Shown: positions 50,387-58,750 of the stretch, piece by piece
Position numbering within the stretch: position 1 is the stretch's first letter
How the letters are laid out: every line of letters starts with the position of its first letter
NCBI RefSeq assembly: GCF_025938095.1
Contig: NZ_JAPCZF010000005.1
Location: 310,001 to 374,000 of the forward strand
Direction: 5' to 3'
Origin: Novosphingobium sp. JCM 18896
GTDB taxonomy: Bacteria > Pseudomonadota > Alphaproteobacteria > Sphingomonadales > Sphingomonadaceae
DNA length: 64,000 bases
Notes under the pieces: model-generated
What the model was told of the DNA's origin: nothing
The model's database searches: none
Seen by the model: the letters and a program-made list of their open reading frames with translations, nothing else
Translations under genes and position numbers: made by a program

Positions 50387-51640
50387 TCAAACCCGTTCGA
50401 TGATGATCGCGGGGGCCATGCCGCCGGCGGCGCACATGGTGATCAGGCCGTAGCGGCCGCCCGTGCGCTCGAGTTCGTCGAGCGCCGTGCCGATCAGGAT
50501 CGCGCCGGTGCCGGCGATCGGGTGGCCGAGCGCGATCGAGCCGCCGTTGGGGTTCACCTTGGCGCGGTCGAGGTCGAGGTCGCGGATGAACTTCTCGACG
50601 ACGACGGCGAAGGCTTCGTTGACTTCCCAGACGTCGATGTCGTCCTTGGTCAGGCCGGCCTTGGCCAGCACCTTCTGCGCGGCGGGGACGGGGGCGTTGA
50701 GCATCAGGGTCGGATCGTCACCGATCTCGGCCATGGCGACGATGCGCGCGCGCGGCTTGAGGCCGTGCTTGTCGGCATAGTCCTTCGAGGCGAGCAGGAT
50801 CGCGGCGGCGCCGTCGACCACGCCCGACGAGATGCCGACGTGGTGGATCGGCTTGATGTCGACGTCGGGATACTTCTGCTGGATCAGTTCGCCATAGGTC
50901 TTGCCGCCCTCCTGCGAGGGCATGTTCAGGAACATCTCGAAGGCGGGCTTGAGCTGGGCGAGGCCCTCCTTGGTCGTCTCGGGGCGCGGATATTCCTCGT
51001 GGTCGAGGATGACGTTGCCCTCGTCGTCCTTCACGACGATCGTCGACTTGTCGAAGCGGCCTTCCTTGAGCGCGACCGCGGCGCGGCGCTGGCTCTCGAC
51101 GCCCATCTCTTCGAGCTCTTCGCGGGTGATGCCCTCGATCGCGGCGATCGCGTCGGCGCAGACGCCCTGGTTCGACTGCGGGTGCTTGGCCTGGAGGCGC
51201 GGGTTGCCCGTGCCCATGCCGCCGCCGCCGAGGCCGGCTTCGCGCATCTTCATGCCGTAGTAGTTGACGTAGGACAGCATATCCATGCCGCCGGCGATCA
51301 CGAGGTCGTGCATGCCCGACATGATCATCGCCGCGGCGAAGTTGGTCGTGGTGATCGACGAGCCGCAGAAGCGGTTCATCGTCACGCCGCCGGCCTTGAC
51401 GTCATAGCCGGCGTCGAGCGCGGCGTTGCGGCCGATGTCGCCGCCCTGCAGGCCGATCGCGCCCGACACGCCCCAGATCACGTCGTCGACGTCGGCGGTG
51501 TTCAGGTTGTTGCGGTCCTTGAGTGCGGTCAGGACGGTGGCCGAAAGGTGTTCGGGATGCATGGTGGAGAGGGCGCCTTTGCCCATCTTGCCGATGCTGC
51601 GGAAGGTACGGACGGCGTCGATGATATAGGCGTCGGCCAC
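50387..51640 (-). CDS. Thiolase (acyl-CoA acetyltransferase)
   Basis: A 417-residue thiolase. The nucleophilic cysteine is C92 in NRFCGSS, NEAF lies at 341-344, H373 in GHPIAGTGA, and the second cysteine C403 in MCAAGGMAP. Length and the long loop domain fit degradative thiolases, which cleave 3-ketoacyl-CoA with CoA. The substrate may be the side chain or ring product made by the hydratase and dehydrogenase genes elsewhere in the window. It is a lone minus-strand gene with the MarR gene behind it. Confidence 0.93.
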   Translation of the reverse strand: MADAYIIDAVRTFRSIGKMGKGALSTMHPEHLSATVLTALKDRNNLNTADVDDVIWGVSGAIGLQGGDIGRNAALDAGYDVKAGGVTMNRFCGSSITTTNFAAAMIMSGMHDLVIAGGMDMLSYVNYYGMKMREAGLGGGGMGTGNPRLQAKHPQSNQGVCADAIAAIEGITREELEEMGVESQRRAAVALKEGRFDKSTIVVKDDEGNVILDHEEYPRPETTKEGLAQLKPAFEMFLNMPSQEGGKTYGELIQQKYPDVDIKPIHHVGISSGVVDGAAAILLASKDYADKHGLKPRARIVAMAEIGDDPTLMLNAPVPAAQKVLAKAGLTKDDIDVWEVNEAFAVVVEKFIRDLDLDRAKVNPNGGSIALGHPIAGTGAILIGTALDELERTGGRYGLITMCAAGGMAPAIIIERV

Positions 51641-51882
51641 GGGTCTTCTCCTCGTATTTCTTGCTTGCCCGTTCCATGCTTGGCCGGCCGGGCTTTTGCA
51701 ATCCGTATGGCATCGCCCACGCGATTGCGGTTCCCATCCAATGTGCGTGCGATGCGTCGCGGTTCAAGCTCTGCAGGGCGTGTCGATGGAGCCAGCGGGC
51801 GTTCCATGCATTTTGGCCGGGAAGGGGGCCTTGACGCGACGGCGCCGGGCGACAACTACAGGTTCTCAATGGAGGGGAATTG

Positions 51883-53559
51883 ATGGCAACCAGCGCTGAT
51901 ACGCAGAGCGATGCGCGCACCGGTGCCTTCGCCCCGCTGCGCGAGAAGACGTTCCGCACGATCTGGACCGCCAGCCTGTTCTCGAATTTCGGCCAACTCA
52001 TCCTCGGTGTCGGTGCAGCCTGGGAGATGACCCGGCTCAGCAACAATTCGCCGAGCATGGTCGCGCTGGTGCAGACCGCGATGATGGTGCCGCTGATGCT
52101 GGTGGCGCTGCCCGCCGGCGCGGTCGCCGACATGTTCGACCGGCGCAAGATCGCGCTCGTCGGCCTGGGCTTCTCGGCGCTGAGCGCCGCCGTGCTGACC
52201 ACCCTGGCCGTGCTGGGGCTGACCACGCCCTGGGTTCTGCTCGGCTTCTGCGTGCTGATCGGCGGCGGCGTCGCGCTGTACAGCCCGTCCTGGCAGGCCT
52301 CGATCGGCGAACAGGTCAGCCCGCAGAACCTCCCCGCGGCCATCGCCCTCGGCACGATCAGCTACAACATCGCGCGCAGCTTCGGCCCGGCGCTCGGCGG
52401 CCTCGTCGTGCTGCTGTTCGGTGCGCAGGCCGCCTTCGGCATCAATGCGGCCTTCTACATCCCGCTGTGGGTGGCCTTCTTCTTCTGGACGCGCCAGCAT
52501 AGCCCGTCGCGGCTGCCGCCCGAACGGATCGATCGCGCGATCATCTCGGGTGCGCGCTACGCGCTGCACGCGCCGCCGGTGCGCACGGCGCTGGTCCGCG
52601 CCTTTGCCTTCGGCCTCGCCAGCGCGACGGCTTCGGCGCTGGCGCCGCTCGTTGCCAAGGAAATGCCGAACGGCGATGCCTCGACATTCGGCATCCTGCT
52701 CGGCGCGACCGGCGTCGGCGCGGTGGTCGGCGCGCTCTTCGTCAGCGACATCCGCGAGCGTATCGGCAGCGAGAACGCCGTGCGGATCTTTGCCCTGGGC
52801 ACCGGCGCCTCGCTGGTCGGCATCGGCTTCAGTCATTCGCTGATCCTCACCTGCGCGGCCTTCTTCGTGATCGGTGCCTGCAACATCCTGACCGTCGCGC
52901 TGATCAACGTCAGCGTGCAGATGTCGGCGCCGCGCTGGGTGACCGCGCGCGCGCTGTCGCTCTACACCTCGGCGATCACTGCGGGCATCGGCATCGGTGC
53001 CTGGGCCTGGGGTGTGGCCGCTTCGCATTGGAGCGTCTCGATCGCCTTCATGGCCTCGGGCGGCGCCGTCGCCGCGACCGCGCTGCTCGGTCGTCTGTTC
53101 CCGCTCGCCAGCGACGAAGAGGTCGATACCTCCTCGGTCGACATCGGTTACGAGCCCGAGGTCGCGCTGGGTCTGACGATGCGTTCGGGCCCCGTCGTGG
53201 TCGAGGTCGAATACGACGTCGATCCCGATCAGGCGCGCGAGTTCTACGACGTCATGGTCCGGCTGCAGCGCGCGCGGAACCGCATTGGCGCCTTCGACTG
53301 GTCGATCTCGCGCGACATTGCCAATCCCGCGGTCTGGGTCGAACGCTATCACTGCCCGACCTGGGGCGACTATCTGCGCATGCGCGATCGGTATACACAA
53401 ACCGAGTTCGAGCTGCAGGAACTGGCCGACAGCTACAACCGCACGGGCCACGGTCACCGCGTACGCCGCCGGCTTGAGCGGCCGTTCGGTTCGGTGCGCT
53501 GGAAGGCGGATTCGCCCGATCCGTACCGCGGCAGCACCGTCACCTTTATTGGGCCCTGA
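51883..53559 (+). CDS. MFS exporter (MFS_3, EntS-like) with C-terminal soluble domain
   Basis: A 558-residue protein with about 11-12 membrane segments in residues 20-400. MFS loop motif A is visible as GAVADMFDRRK. After residue 410 comes a soluble domain of about 140 residues (VEVEYDVDPDQAREFYDVM, then DWSISRDIANPAVWVERY) resembling the ferredoxin-like fold of antibiotic biosynthesis monooxygenases. The ATG at 51883 follows GGAGGGG. Relatives of the transporter part export siderophores; with the TonB receptor next to it, an export/import pair is possible. Confidence 0.85.
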   Translation: MATSADTQSDARTGAFAPLREKTFRTIWTASLFSNFGQLILGVGAAWEMTRLSNNSPSMVALVQTAMMVPLMLVALPAGAVADMFDRRKIALVGLGFSALSAAVLTTLAVLGLTTPWVLLGFCVLIGGGVALYSPSWQASIGEQVSPQNLPAAIALGTISYNIARSFGPALGGLVVLLFGAQAAFGINAAFYIPLWVAFFFWTRQHSPSRLPPERIDRAIISGARYALHAPPVRTALVRAFAFGLASATASALAPLVAKEMPNGDASTFGILLGATGVGAVVGALFVSDIRERIGSENAVRIFALGTGASLVGIGFSHSLILTCAAFFVIGACNILTVALINVSVQMSAPRWVTARALSLYTSAITAGIGIGAWAWGVAASHWSVSIAFMASGGAVAATALLGRLFPLASDEEVDTSSVDIGYEPEVALGLTMRSGPVVVEVEYDVDPDQAREFYDVMVRLQRARNRIGAFDWSISRDIANPAVWVERYHCPTWGDYLRMRDRYTQTEFELQELADSYNRTGHGHRVRRRLERPFGSVRWKADSPDPYRGSTVTFIGP

Positions 53560-53576
53560 GTGTCGAACTGCGCCAT

Positions 53577-53676
53577 TATCGGTTTCTTACACCGATAGTG
53601 GCCTTCCGGGCACAGGGCGTGGTAAAATCGTCCTCCTCCGTATCGTAAGCTGGACAGTTCGTCGACGTATACGATA
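53577..53676. promoter_or_regulatory. Two inverted repeats upstream of fourth TonB receptor
   Basis: TATCGG-N9-CCGATA (53577-53597) lies 18 bases after the MFS stop, and TATCGTA (53641-53647) pairs with TACGATA (53670-53676). Both arms share a TATCG core. The first could also act as a weak hairpin; the second, 60-95 bases before the receptor start, suits an operator. Confidence 0.45.
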
Positions 53677-53735
53677 GCTCGCGGCCAAACCTGTGCGACC
53701 GTACAGAACGATAGAACCACGCGAGGGAGGAAGCC

Positions 53736-55982
53736 ATGCGCCGTCATATCATCCGCAGCACCACGTCCGTTTTCGGCCTGATCGGCCTGGTTGCGCTCAG
53801 CGCGCCGGCTTTCGCCCAGGCCGACAGCGATGACGCCAGCGTCTCGTCCGAAATCGTCGTGACCGCGCAGCGTCGCCAGGAGCGTTCGGTCGACGTGCCG
53901 ATCAGCGTCACGGCGCTGGGCCAGGAAACGCTGGCGACCGCCAACGTCCAGGATCTCTCGGACATCTCGCGCGTCACGCCGTCGCTGCGCTTCGACACCA
54001 CCGGCGCGTTCTCGCAGCCGACGATCCGCGGCATCGGCACCTCGATCACGACCTCGGGCGGCGGCGCCAACGTCGGTATCTACGTCGACGGTTTCTATTC
54101 GCCGAACCCGCTCGCAGCCGACATGCAGCTGCTCAACGTCCAGAGCGTTCAGGTGCTCAAGGGGCCGCAGGGCACGCTGTTCGGCCGCAACACCACGGGC
54201 GGCGCGATCCTGATCCAGACCGCCGATCCGAGCGAGGACACGGGCGGCCAGTTCAAGGCTTCCTACGGCCGCTTCAACGAACTGCGTCTGCAGGGCTATG
54301 CCACGACCGCGATCGCCGAGGGCGTTGCCGTCGACATCGAGGGTTCGTACCGCCGCGGCGACGGCTTCGTCACCAACATCATCGGCAACAACGACAAGGT
54401 CGGCAAGTTCGAGTCCTGGAACGTCCGCGCGGGCCTGAAGCTCGATTTCGGTCCGGCCTCGCTGGTCGTCCGTTACCAGCACGGCGACGTCAACGATCCC
54501 ACCTCGCTGATGTCGAACACCTATGTCGATCCGGTCTTCGGCGAGATGAAGCCGGGCTTCGTGCCCGACATCACGCGCGGCATCCTCTACACGACCGATC
54601 CCGACCAAGTCGCGCTCGATCGGCCGACCTTCTTCCGTTCGAAGAACGACATGGTCCAGGCGACCTTCAAGGCCGACCTCGGTTTCGCCGACCTAACCTC
54701 GTACTCGCAGTATCGCGGTGAGAACGTCGACGCGTCGCAGAACCTCGACAATACGGCGGCGCCGATCTTCCAGCTCGGCCTGCCGGTGAAGAACGACACC
54801 TGGAGCCAGGAACTGTTGCTGAACTCGAAGCCGGGTTCGGCGCTGCAGTGGACCGGTGGCCTGTTCTACTTCAGCAACCGCGACACCTATTTCACCTATG
54901 TCGACACCACGGTCTCCTCGCGCGATCCGATCGGTGCGACGCGTTCGGGCGGTTCGAGCACGACGACGAAGAGCTATGCGGCCTTCATCGACGCGACCTA
55001 CGAGCTGTCGCCGCAGCTCTTCGTCACGGCCGGCGTGCGCTATGCCCACGACGCGGTGACCAACGCCTACTTCAACGCCGGCGCGCCGCGCACCTACGTG
55101 CCGAACATCAGCAGCGATCGCGTTACCCCGCGTGTCGTCGTGCGTTACAAGCCCAGCGAGGAATCGAGCATCTATGCCTCGTTCACGCGCGGCTACAAGG
55201 CGGCGCTGCTCGACGTGGGCGGTACCTGCCAGAACCTCACGAACATCCCGACGCCGACCAACCCGACCGGCGCGGGCCGCACTTGCAACGACGTCAAGCC
55301 CGAGACGATCAACGCCTACGAGGTCGGCTTCAAGTACGACGATCGCAAGCTGAGCCTCGATTTCTCGGCGTTCTACTACGACTACAAGAACCTGCAGGTC
55401 TCGCTGTTCCTCGCCAGCCAGGCGAACATCATCAACGCCGCGCAGTCGAAGATCTACGGTCTCGACGGCTCGATCCGTTACGAGCTGTTCGACGGCTTCC
55501 AGATCAGCGCCGGCGGTTCGTGGACACACGCGCGCTACAAGGACTTCGGCATCGCGCCGGTCTACGTGCCTTGCACCGCCGCCAATTCGGCGACCCTGCG
55601 CTGCACGCCCGGCCTGTTCGGCGTTCAGCTGACCCCGCTCGACGACGTCTCGATGCAGCGCGTGCCCGAGTTCACCGGCAATATCGGTGCGCGCTACAAG
55701 ACCGAGATCGGCGGCGGCGAGTTCGTCCTGTCGGGCAACCTCTACTACACCTCGAAGGTCAACTTCGGCCCCTCGGGCGTGCAGTTCCCGCAGAAGGCCT
55801 ACGAGGTCGCTTCGGCCCGCGCGCAGTGGACCGATCCCAGCGACACCTTCACCGTCGCGGTCTGGGGCGACAACCTGACCAACAACCGCTACCTGACCGC
55901 GGTCCAGTACAACACGATCGGCCTGGGCGCGAACTGGTCCTCGCCGACGACCTACGGCGTCGAGGTCGGCCTCAAGTTCTGA
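53736..55982 (+). CDS. TonB-dependent outer membrane receptor
   Basis: A 748-residue receptor, shorter than the other three. The signal peptide ends at AFAQ (about 28), the TonB box region is SEIVVTAQRRQERSVDVPIS, the plug has VQVLKGPQGTLFGRNTTGG, and the barrel ends YGVEVGLKF. Loop cysteines (CQNLTN..., CTAANSATLRC) may form disulfides outside. It follows the MFS gene on the same strand but has a 176-base regulatory gap and its own terminator, so it is at least partly independent. Confidence 0.92.
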   Translation: MRRHIIRSTTSVFGLIGLVALSAPAFAQADSDDASVSSEIVVTAQRRQERSVDVPISVTALGQETLATANVQDLSDISRVTPSLRFDTTGAFSQPTIRGIGTSITTSGGGANVGIYVDGFYSPNPLAADMQLLNVQSVQVLKGPQGTLFGRNTTGGAILIQTADPSEDTGGQFKASYGRFNELRLQGYATTAIAEGVAVDIEGSYRRGDGFVTNIIGNNDKVGKFESWNVRAGLKLDFGPASLVVRYQHGDVNDPTSLMSNTYVDPVFGEMKPGFVPDITRGILYTTDPDQVALDRPTFFRSKNDMVQATFKADLGFADLTSYSQYRGENVDASQNLDNTAAPIFQLGLPVKNDTWSQELLLNSKPGSALQWTGGLFYFSNRDTYFTYVDTTVSSRDPIGATRSGGSSTTTKSYAAFIDATYELSPQLFVTAGVRYAHDAVTNAYFNAGAPRTYVPNISSDRVTPRVVVRYKPSEESSIYASFTRGYKAALLDVGGTCQNLTNIPTPTNPTGAGRTCNDVKPETINAYEVGFKYDDRKLSLDFSAFYYDYKNLQVSLFLASQANIINAAQSKIYGLDGSIRYELFDGFQISAGGSWTHARYKDFGIAPVYVPCTAANSATLRCTPGLFGVQLTPLDDVSMQRVPEFTGNIGARYKTEIGGGEFVLSGNLYYTSKVNFGPSGVQFPQKAYEVASARAQWTDPSDTFTVAVWGDNLTNNRYLTAVQYNTIGLGANWSSPTTYGVEVGLKF

Positions 55983-56003
55983 TCTGACGCGACAAGCCAA
56001 ACA

Positions 56004-56037
56004 AAAACCTCCCCGGAGACCGCTCCGGGGAGGTTTT
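56004..56037. terminator. Bidirectional terminator
   Basis: AAAACCTCCCCGGAG (56004-56018) pairs perfectly with CTCCGGGGAGGTTTT (56023-56037) around ACCG, with T runs on both strands. It serves the TonB receptor (plus) and the lyase gene (minus), which converge here. Confidence 0.9.
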
Positions 56038-56061
56038 TTGTTGCCGGTCCGGGAAGTGGGC

Positions 56062-56934
56062 TTAGCCCGCGGCGATCTGCTCCGCGACCGCCACCAGGCG
56101 CTGCGCCTGCTCGAGGTGGAGCAGTTCGGCCATCTTGCCCTCGACCTGGATCGCGCCCTTGCCCAGGTTCTCGGGCAGGGCGAAGCCGGCGATGACCGCG
56201 CGGGCCCAGGCGAGTTCGTCCTCGCTCGGCGAGAACACGGCGTTGCAAGGATCGATCTGGTTGGGGTGGATCAGGCTCTTGCCGTCGAAGCCGTAGAGCA
56301 GGCCCTGTTCGGCCTCGGCGCGGAACAGGTCGATGTCGCGGAATTCGTTGCAGACGCCGTCGAGGATGGCGACGCCATGCGCGCGCGCCGCGGCGACGGC
56401 CAGCGACAGGAAGGGCAGGAACGGCGTGCGCTCGGGGGTGAGCTTGGCGCGCATTTCCTTGGCCAGATCGTTGGTGCCCATGACGAACAGCGAGAGCCGG
56501 GTGCTGCGCGCCTTGGCGGCGATCGCGTCGAGTTGGGGCAGGCAGGCGCAGGTTTCGACCATCGCCCAGAGCTGGAGGCTGGCCGGCGCCGCCGAAAGCG
56601 CGATCTGGCACGCGTCGATGTCGGCGGGCGAGGACACCTTGGGCACCAGCACGGCATCGGCGCCCGACTGCGCGATCGCCGCGAGGTCGTCGGCGCCCCA
56701 GGGGGTATCGAGCCCATTGGCGCGGATCACCAGCTCGCGCCGGCCGAAGCCGCCCTCGGCGACCGCAGCCAGCGCGGCGGCGCGTGCCGCTTCCTTGTGA
56801 TCGGGCGCGACTGCGTCTTCGAGGTCGAGAATGACCACGTCGGCGGGCAGGGTGCGCGCCTTGGCGAGCGCCTTGGCGTTCGTGGCGGGCAGGTACAGCG
56901 CGCTGCGGCGCGGGCGATCGATCTGGGTGCTCAT
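56062..56934 (-). CDS. HpcH/HpaI aldolase / CitE-like lyase
   Basis: A 290-residue TIM-barrel lyase of the citrate-lyase beta/malyl-CoA lyase family. SALYLPATNAKALAKA, ILDLEDAVAPDHKEAAR, ELVIRANGLDTPWG, and the metal-binding aspartate/glutamate region GVCNEFRDIDL are present, with GKSLIHPNQI near the end. It would split or form a C-C bond next to a CoA or free acid (malyl-, citramalyl- or a related acid). The ATG at 56934 is used; an upstream start at 57009 adds a non-conserved leader that overlaps the next gene. Confidence 0.88.
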   Translation of the reverse strand: MSTQIDRPRRSALYLPATNAKALAKARTLPADVVILDLEDAVAPDHKEAARAAALAAVAEGGFGRRELVIRANGLDTPWGADDLAAIAQSGADAVLVPKVSSPADIDACQIALSAAPASLQLWAMVETCACLPQLDAIAAKARSTRLSLFVMGTNDLAKEMRAKLTPERTPFLPFLSLAVAAARAHGVAILDGVCNEFRDIDLFRAEAEQGLLYGFDGKSLIHPNQIDPCNAVFSPSEDELAWARAVIAGFALPENLGKGAIQVEGKMAELLHLEQAQRLVAVAEQIAAG

Positions 56935-56966
56935 ATGGGGCCGGATAGCGGCTTGTTGATGAGCTG

Positions 56967-57860
56967 TCAGTATCCCATGCTCGCGAGCAGGATTTCGCTT
57001 TCGTTCCAAAGCCTTTCGGCGGCTACGGGGTCCTTGCCGTGCGGTTGGACGGTGTGCTCCGCCATCTGGTAGAACATGCGCCCGCCGTCCTTGCCCGTCT
57101 CGGGCGCGGTCGCCATCCAGACCAGCGTTTCGGCCACTTCCTGCGGTGTCAGTGTTTGGGCCGTCTTTTCATAGGCTTGCATGGTCTCGTCGCCATGCTT
57201 GAAGAAGTTCGTCGCGACCGGGCCGGGGACCAGCGCCTGCGACACGATGCCCTTGCCCGCGACGCGGCGGGCGAGCTCGACGTTGAACAGCTGGTTGGCC
57301 AGCTTGACCTCGCAATAGGCGGCGCCGGCCGGGAACTCGCCTTCGAGCCGCTGCAGATCGACCCAGTTGAGCCCGTGCTGCGGCTGCAGATAGGCCATCG
57401 ACGATACGGCCAGCACCCGCACCGCGCCGGGTTCGCTCTCAGCCGCCGCCGTCTCGAGCACCGGCATGAGCTCGCGAGTCAGAAGAAACGGCGCCAAGTG
57501 ATTGGCTGAGAAGGTTTCTTCGGTGCCCTCGCTGGTCACGTAGCGCTGGTCGCGGACGCCGCCGGCATTGTTGATCAGCACGTCGATGCGATCGGTCAGA
57601 CCCTTGATCTCGTCGGCGAGTTGCTTGGTCTCGGCCATCAGCGACAGGTTGGCGCGCAGGAAGTGGACCTTGCAGCCCTGGGCCGCAGCCGCCTTTATGG
57701 CCGCCGCGGCCTTGGCGCTGCGCTCGGCGTCGCGACCCTGGCCGATGACGTGCCAGCCCAGGGCGGCGAAGGCCTTGGCGGTCTCCAGCCCGATGCCCGA
57801 GCTGGCACCGGTGATGACGACGACGCGCTGAGGCGCGGCTTGGGCGCTGGGCTGGTTCAT
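56967..57860 (-). CDS. Short-chain dehydrogenase, retinol-dehydrogenase-like
   Basis: A 297-residue SDR with the long substrate loop seen in retinol-dehydrogenase/WWOX-type enzymes. TGASSGIG is at 17-24, NNAG at 97-100, S153, Y182 and K186 (YCEVK) are catalytic. The 29-residue spacing from serine to tyrosine is larger than in short SDRs, as in that subgroup. It lies between the lyase and the TetR gene on the minus strand with short gaps, probably one transcript. Likely acts on a hydrophobic alcohol. Confidence 0.88.
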   Translation of the reverse strand: MNQPSAQAAPQRVVVITGASSGIGLETAKAFAALGWHVIGQGRDAERSAKAAAAIKAAAAQGCKVHFLRANLSLMAETKQLADEIKGLTDRIDVLINNAGGVRDQRYVTSEGTEETFSANHLAPFLLTRELMPVLETAAAESEPGAVRVLAVSSMAYLQPQHGLNWVDLQRLEGEFPAGAAYCEVKLANQLFNVELARRVAGKGIVSQALVPGPVATNFFKHGDETMQAYEKTAQTLTPQEVAETLVWMATAPETGKDGGRMFYQMAEHTVQPHGKDPVAAERLWNESEILLASMGY

Positions 57861-57886
57861 GGTGATCCTCTCCGTGGATTTTTGGG

Positions 57887-58537
57887 TCAGCGCGGACGCG
57901 CGCCGTTCAGGAACAGGTTGACGCCGAAGGCGACCCGCTGGTCGAGCTCTTCGCGGGGCAGGGGGATGGCGGCCAGGATCAGCTTGACCGGGCCCGTGAC
58001 GACCATCGAGACGAAGGCGTTGGCGGCGGCGAAGGTGTCCTCGATCGCCAGGTTGCCCGCCTCGGTCTCGCGCCGGAGCAGCTTGGCCAGGAACTTGATC
58101 GTCGGGAAGGCGCCGATCTCGTAGGTGTCGGTGAAGATCTCTGGAAAGCGGTAGCTCTCGGTCTGGATGATCCGCTGCAGTTTCAGGCCCTGCGGCGACG
58201 AGACCAGGTCGATGCGCAGCATGGCGATGTTGGTCAGCGTCTGGGCGAGATCGCCCGGAACCTCGGTCTCGTGGATGCGATCCTCGGAGATCGCATAGCG
58301 CGCGATCGCGCGGTTCACCGCGGCGCGGAACAGCGAGGCCTTGTCGGGATAGCGCGCATAGACCGTGCGCTTGGTCATGCCGACGTCGGCGGCGATCGCC
58401 TCGATCGTCGCCTGCTCGAAGCCCTTGTCGAGGAAATGGTCGAGCGCGTGATCGAGCAGTTCCTCGTGCCGCGCCTCGGCCTGTTCGCGCGTGGGGCGGC
58501 CCGCGCGGGGGCGGCTGATCGGCGAAACTTCATTCAT
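57887..58537 (-). CDS. TetR-family transcriptional regulator
   Basis: A 216-residue TetR protein: GRPTREQAEARHEELLDHAL, then FEQATIEAIAADVGMTKRTVYARY is the helix-turn-helix (about 22-68), with a helical C-terminal domain of the AcrR-like kind (TetR_C). It is the first gene of the minus-strand group with the SDR and the lyase, and is divergent from the adenylating enzyme at 58751. Two copies of a 22-base sequence in the shared interval are likely its operators. Confidence 0.9.
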   Translation of the reverse strand: MNEVSPISRPRAGRPTREQAEARHEELLDHALDHFLDKGFEQATIEAIAADVGMTKRTVYARYPDKASLFRAAVNRAIARYAISEDRIHETEVPGDLAQTLTNIAMLRIDLVSSPQGLKLQRIIQTESYRFPEIFTDTYEIGAFPTIKFLAKLLRRETEAGNLAIEDTFAAANAFVSMVVTGPVKLILAAIPLPREELDQRVAFGVNLFLNGARPR

Positions 58538-58581
58538 GGTTCGTCACTGGCCTTCCAAGGTCCCCGGCGAATCGCGAATAA

Positions 58582-58729
58582 ATGACACGCTTGAGTTATC
58601 ATTCTATGGGCGATCCGCGCAAAGGCAAGATCAATAGGGCCGCAGCGGGGTCGTGCAAGTCGCGCGGTGTGCAGAAGGGGCTTGCCTCGGATCGGATTGG
58701 AGCGATAATGACACGCATAAGTATCCATT
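58582..58729. promoter_or_regulatory. Paired operator-like direct repeats, one per divergent gene
   Basis: A 22-base sequence beginning ATGACACGC and ending in ATT occurs at 58582-58603 and 58708-58729, matching at 16 or more positions. Each copy is partly symmetrical. The first lies 45 bases upstream of the TetR start, the second 22 bases upstream of the divergent gene, which is where a TetR repressor controlling both would bind. Confidence 0.6.
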
Positions 58730-58750
58730 AATCGAGTCGGAGAGAGATCC

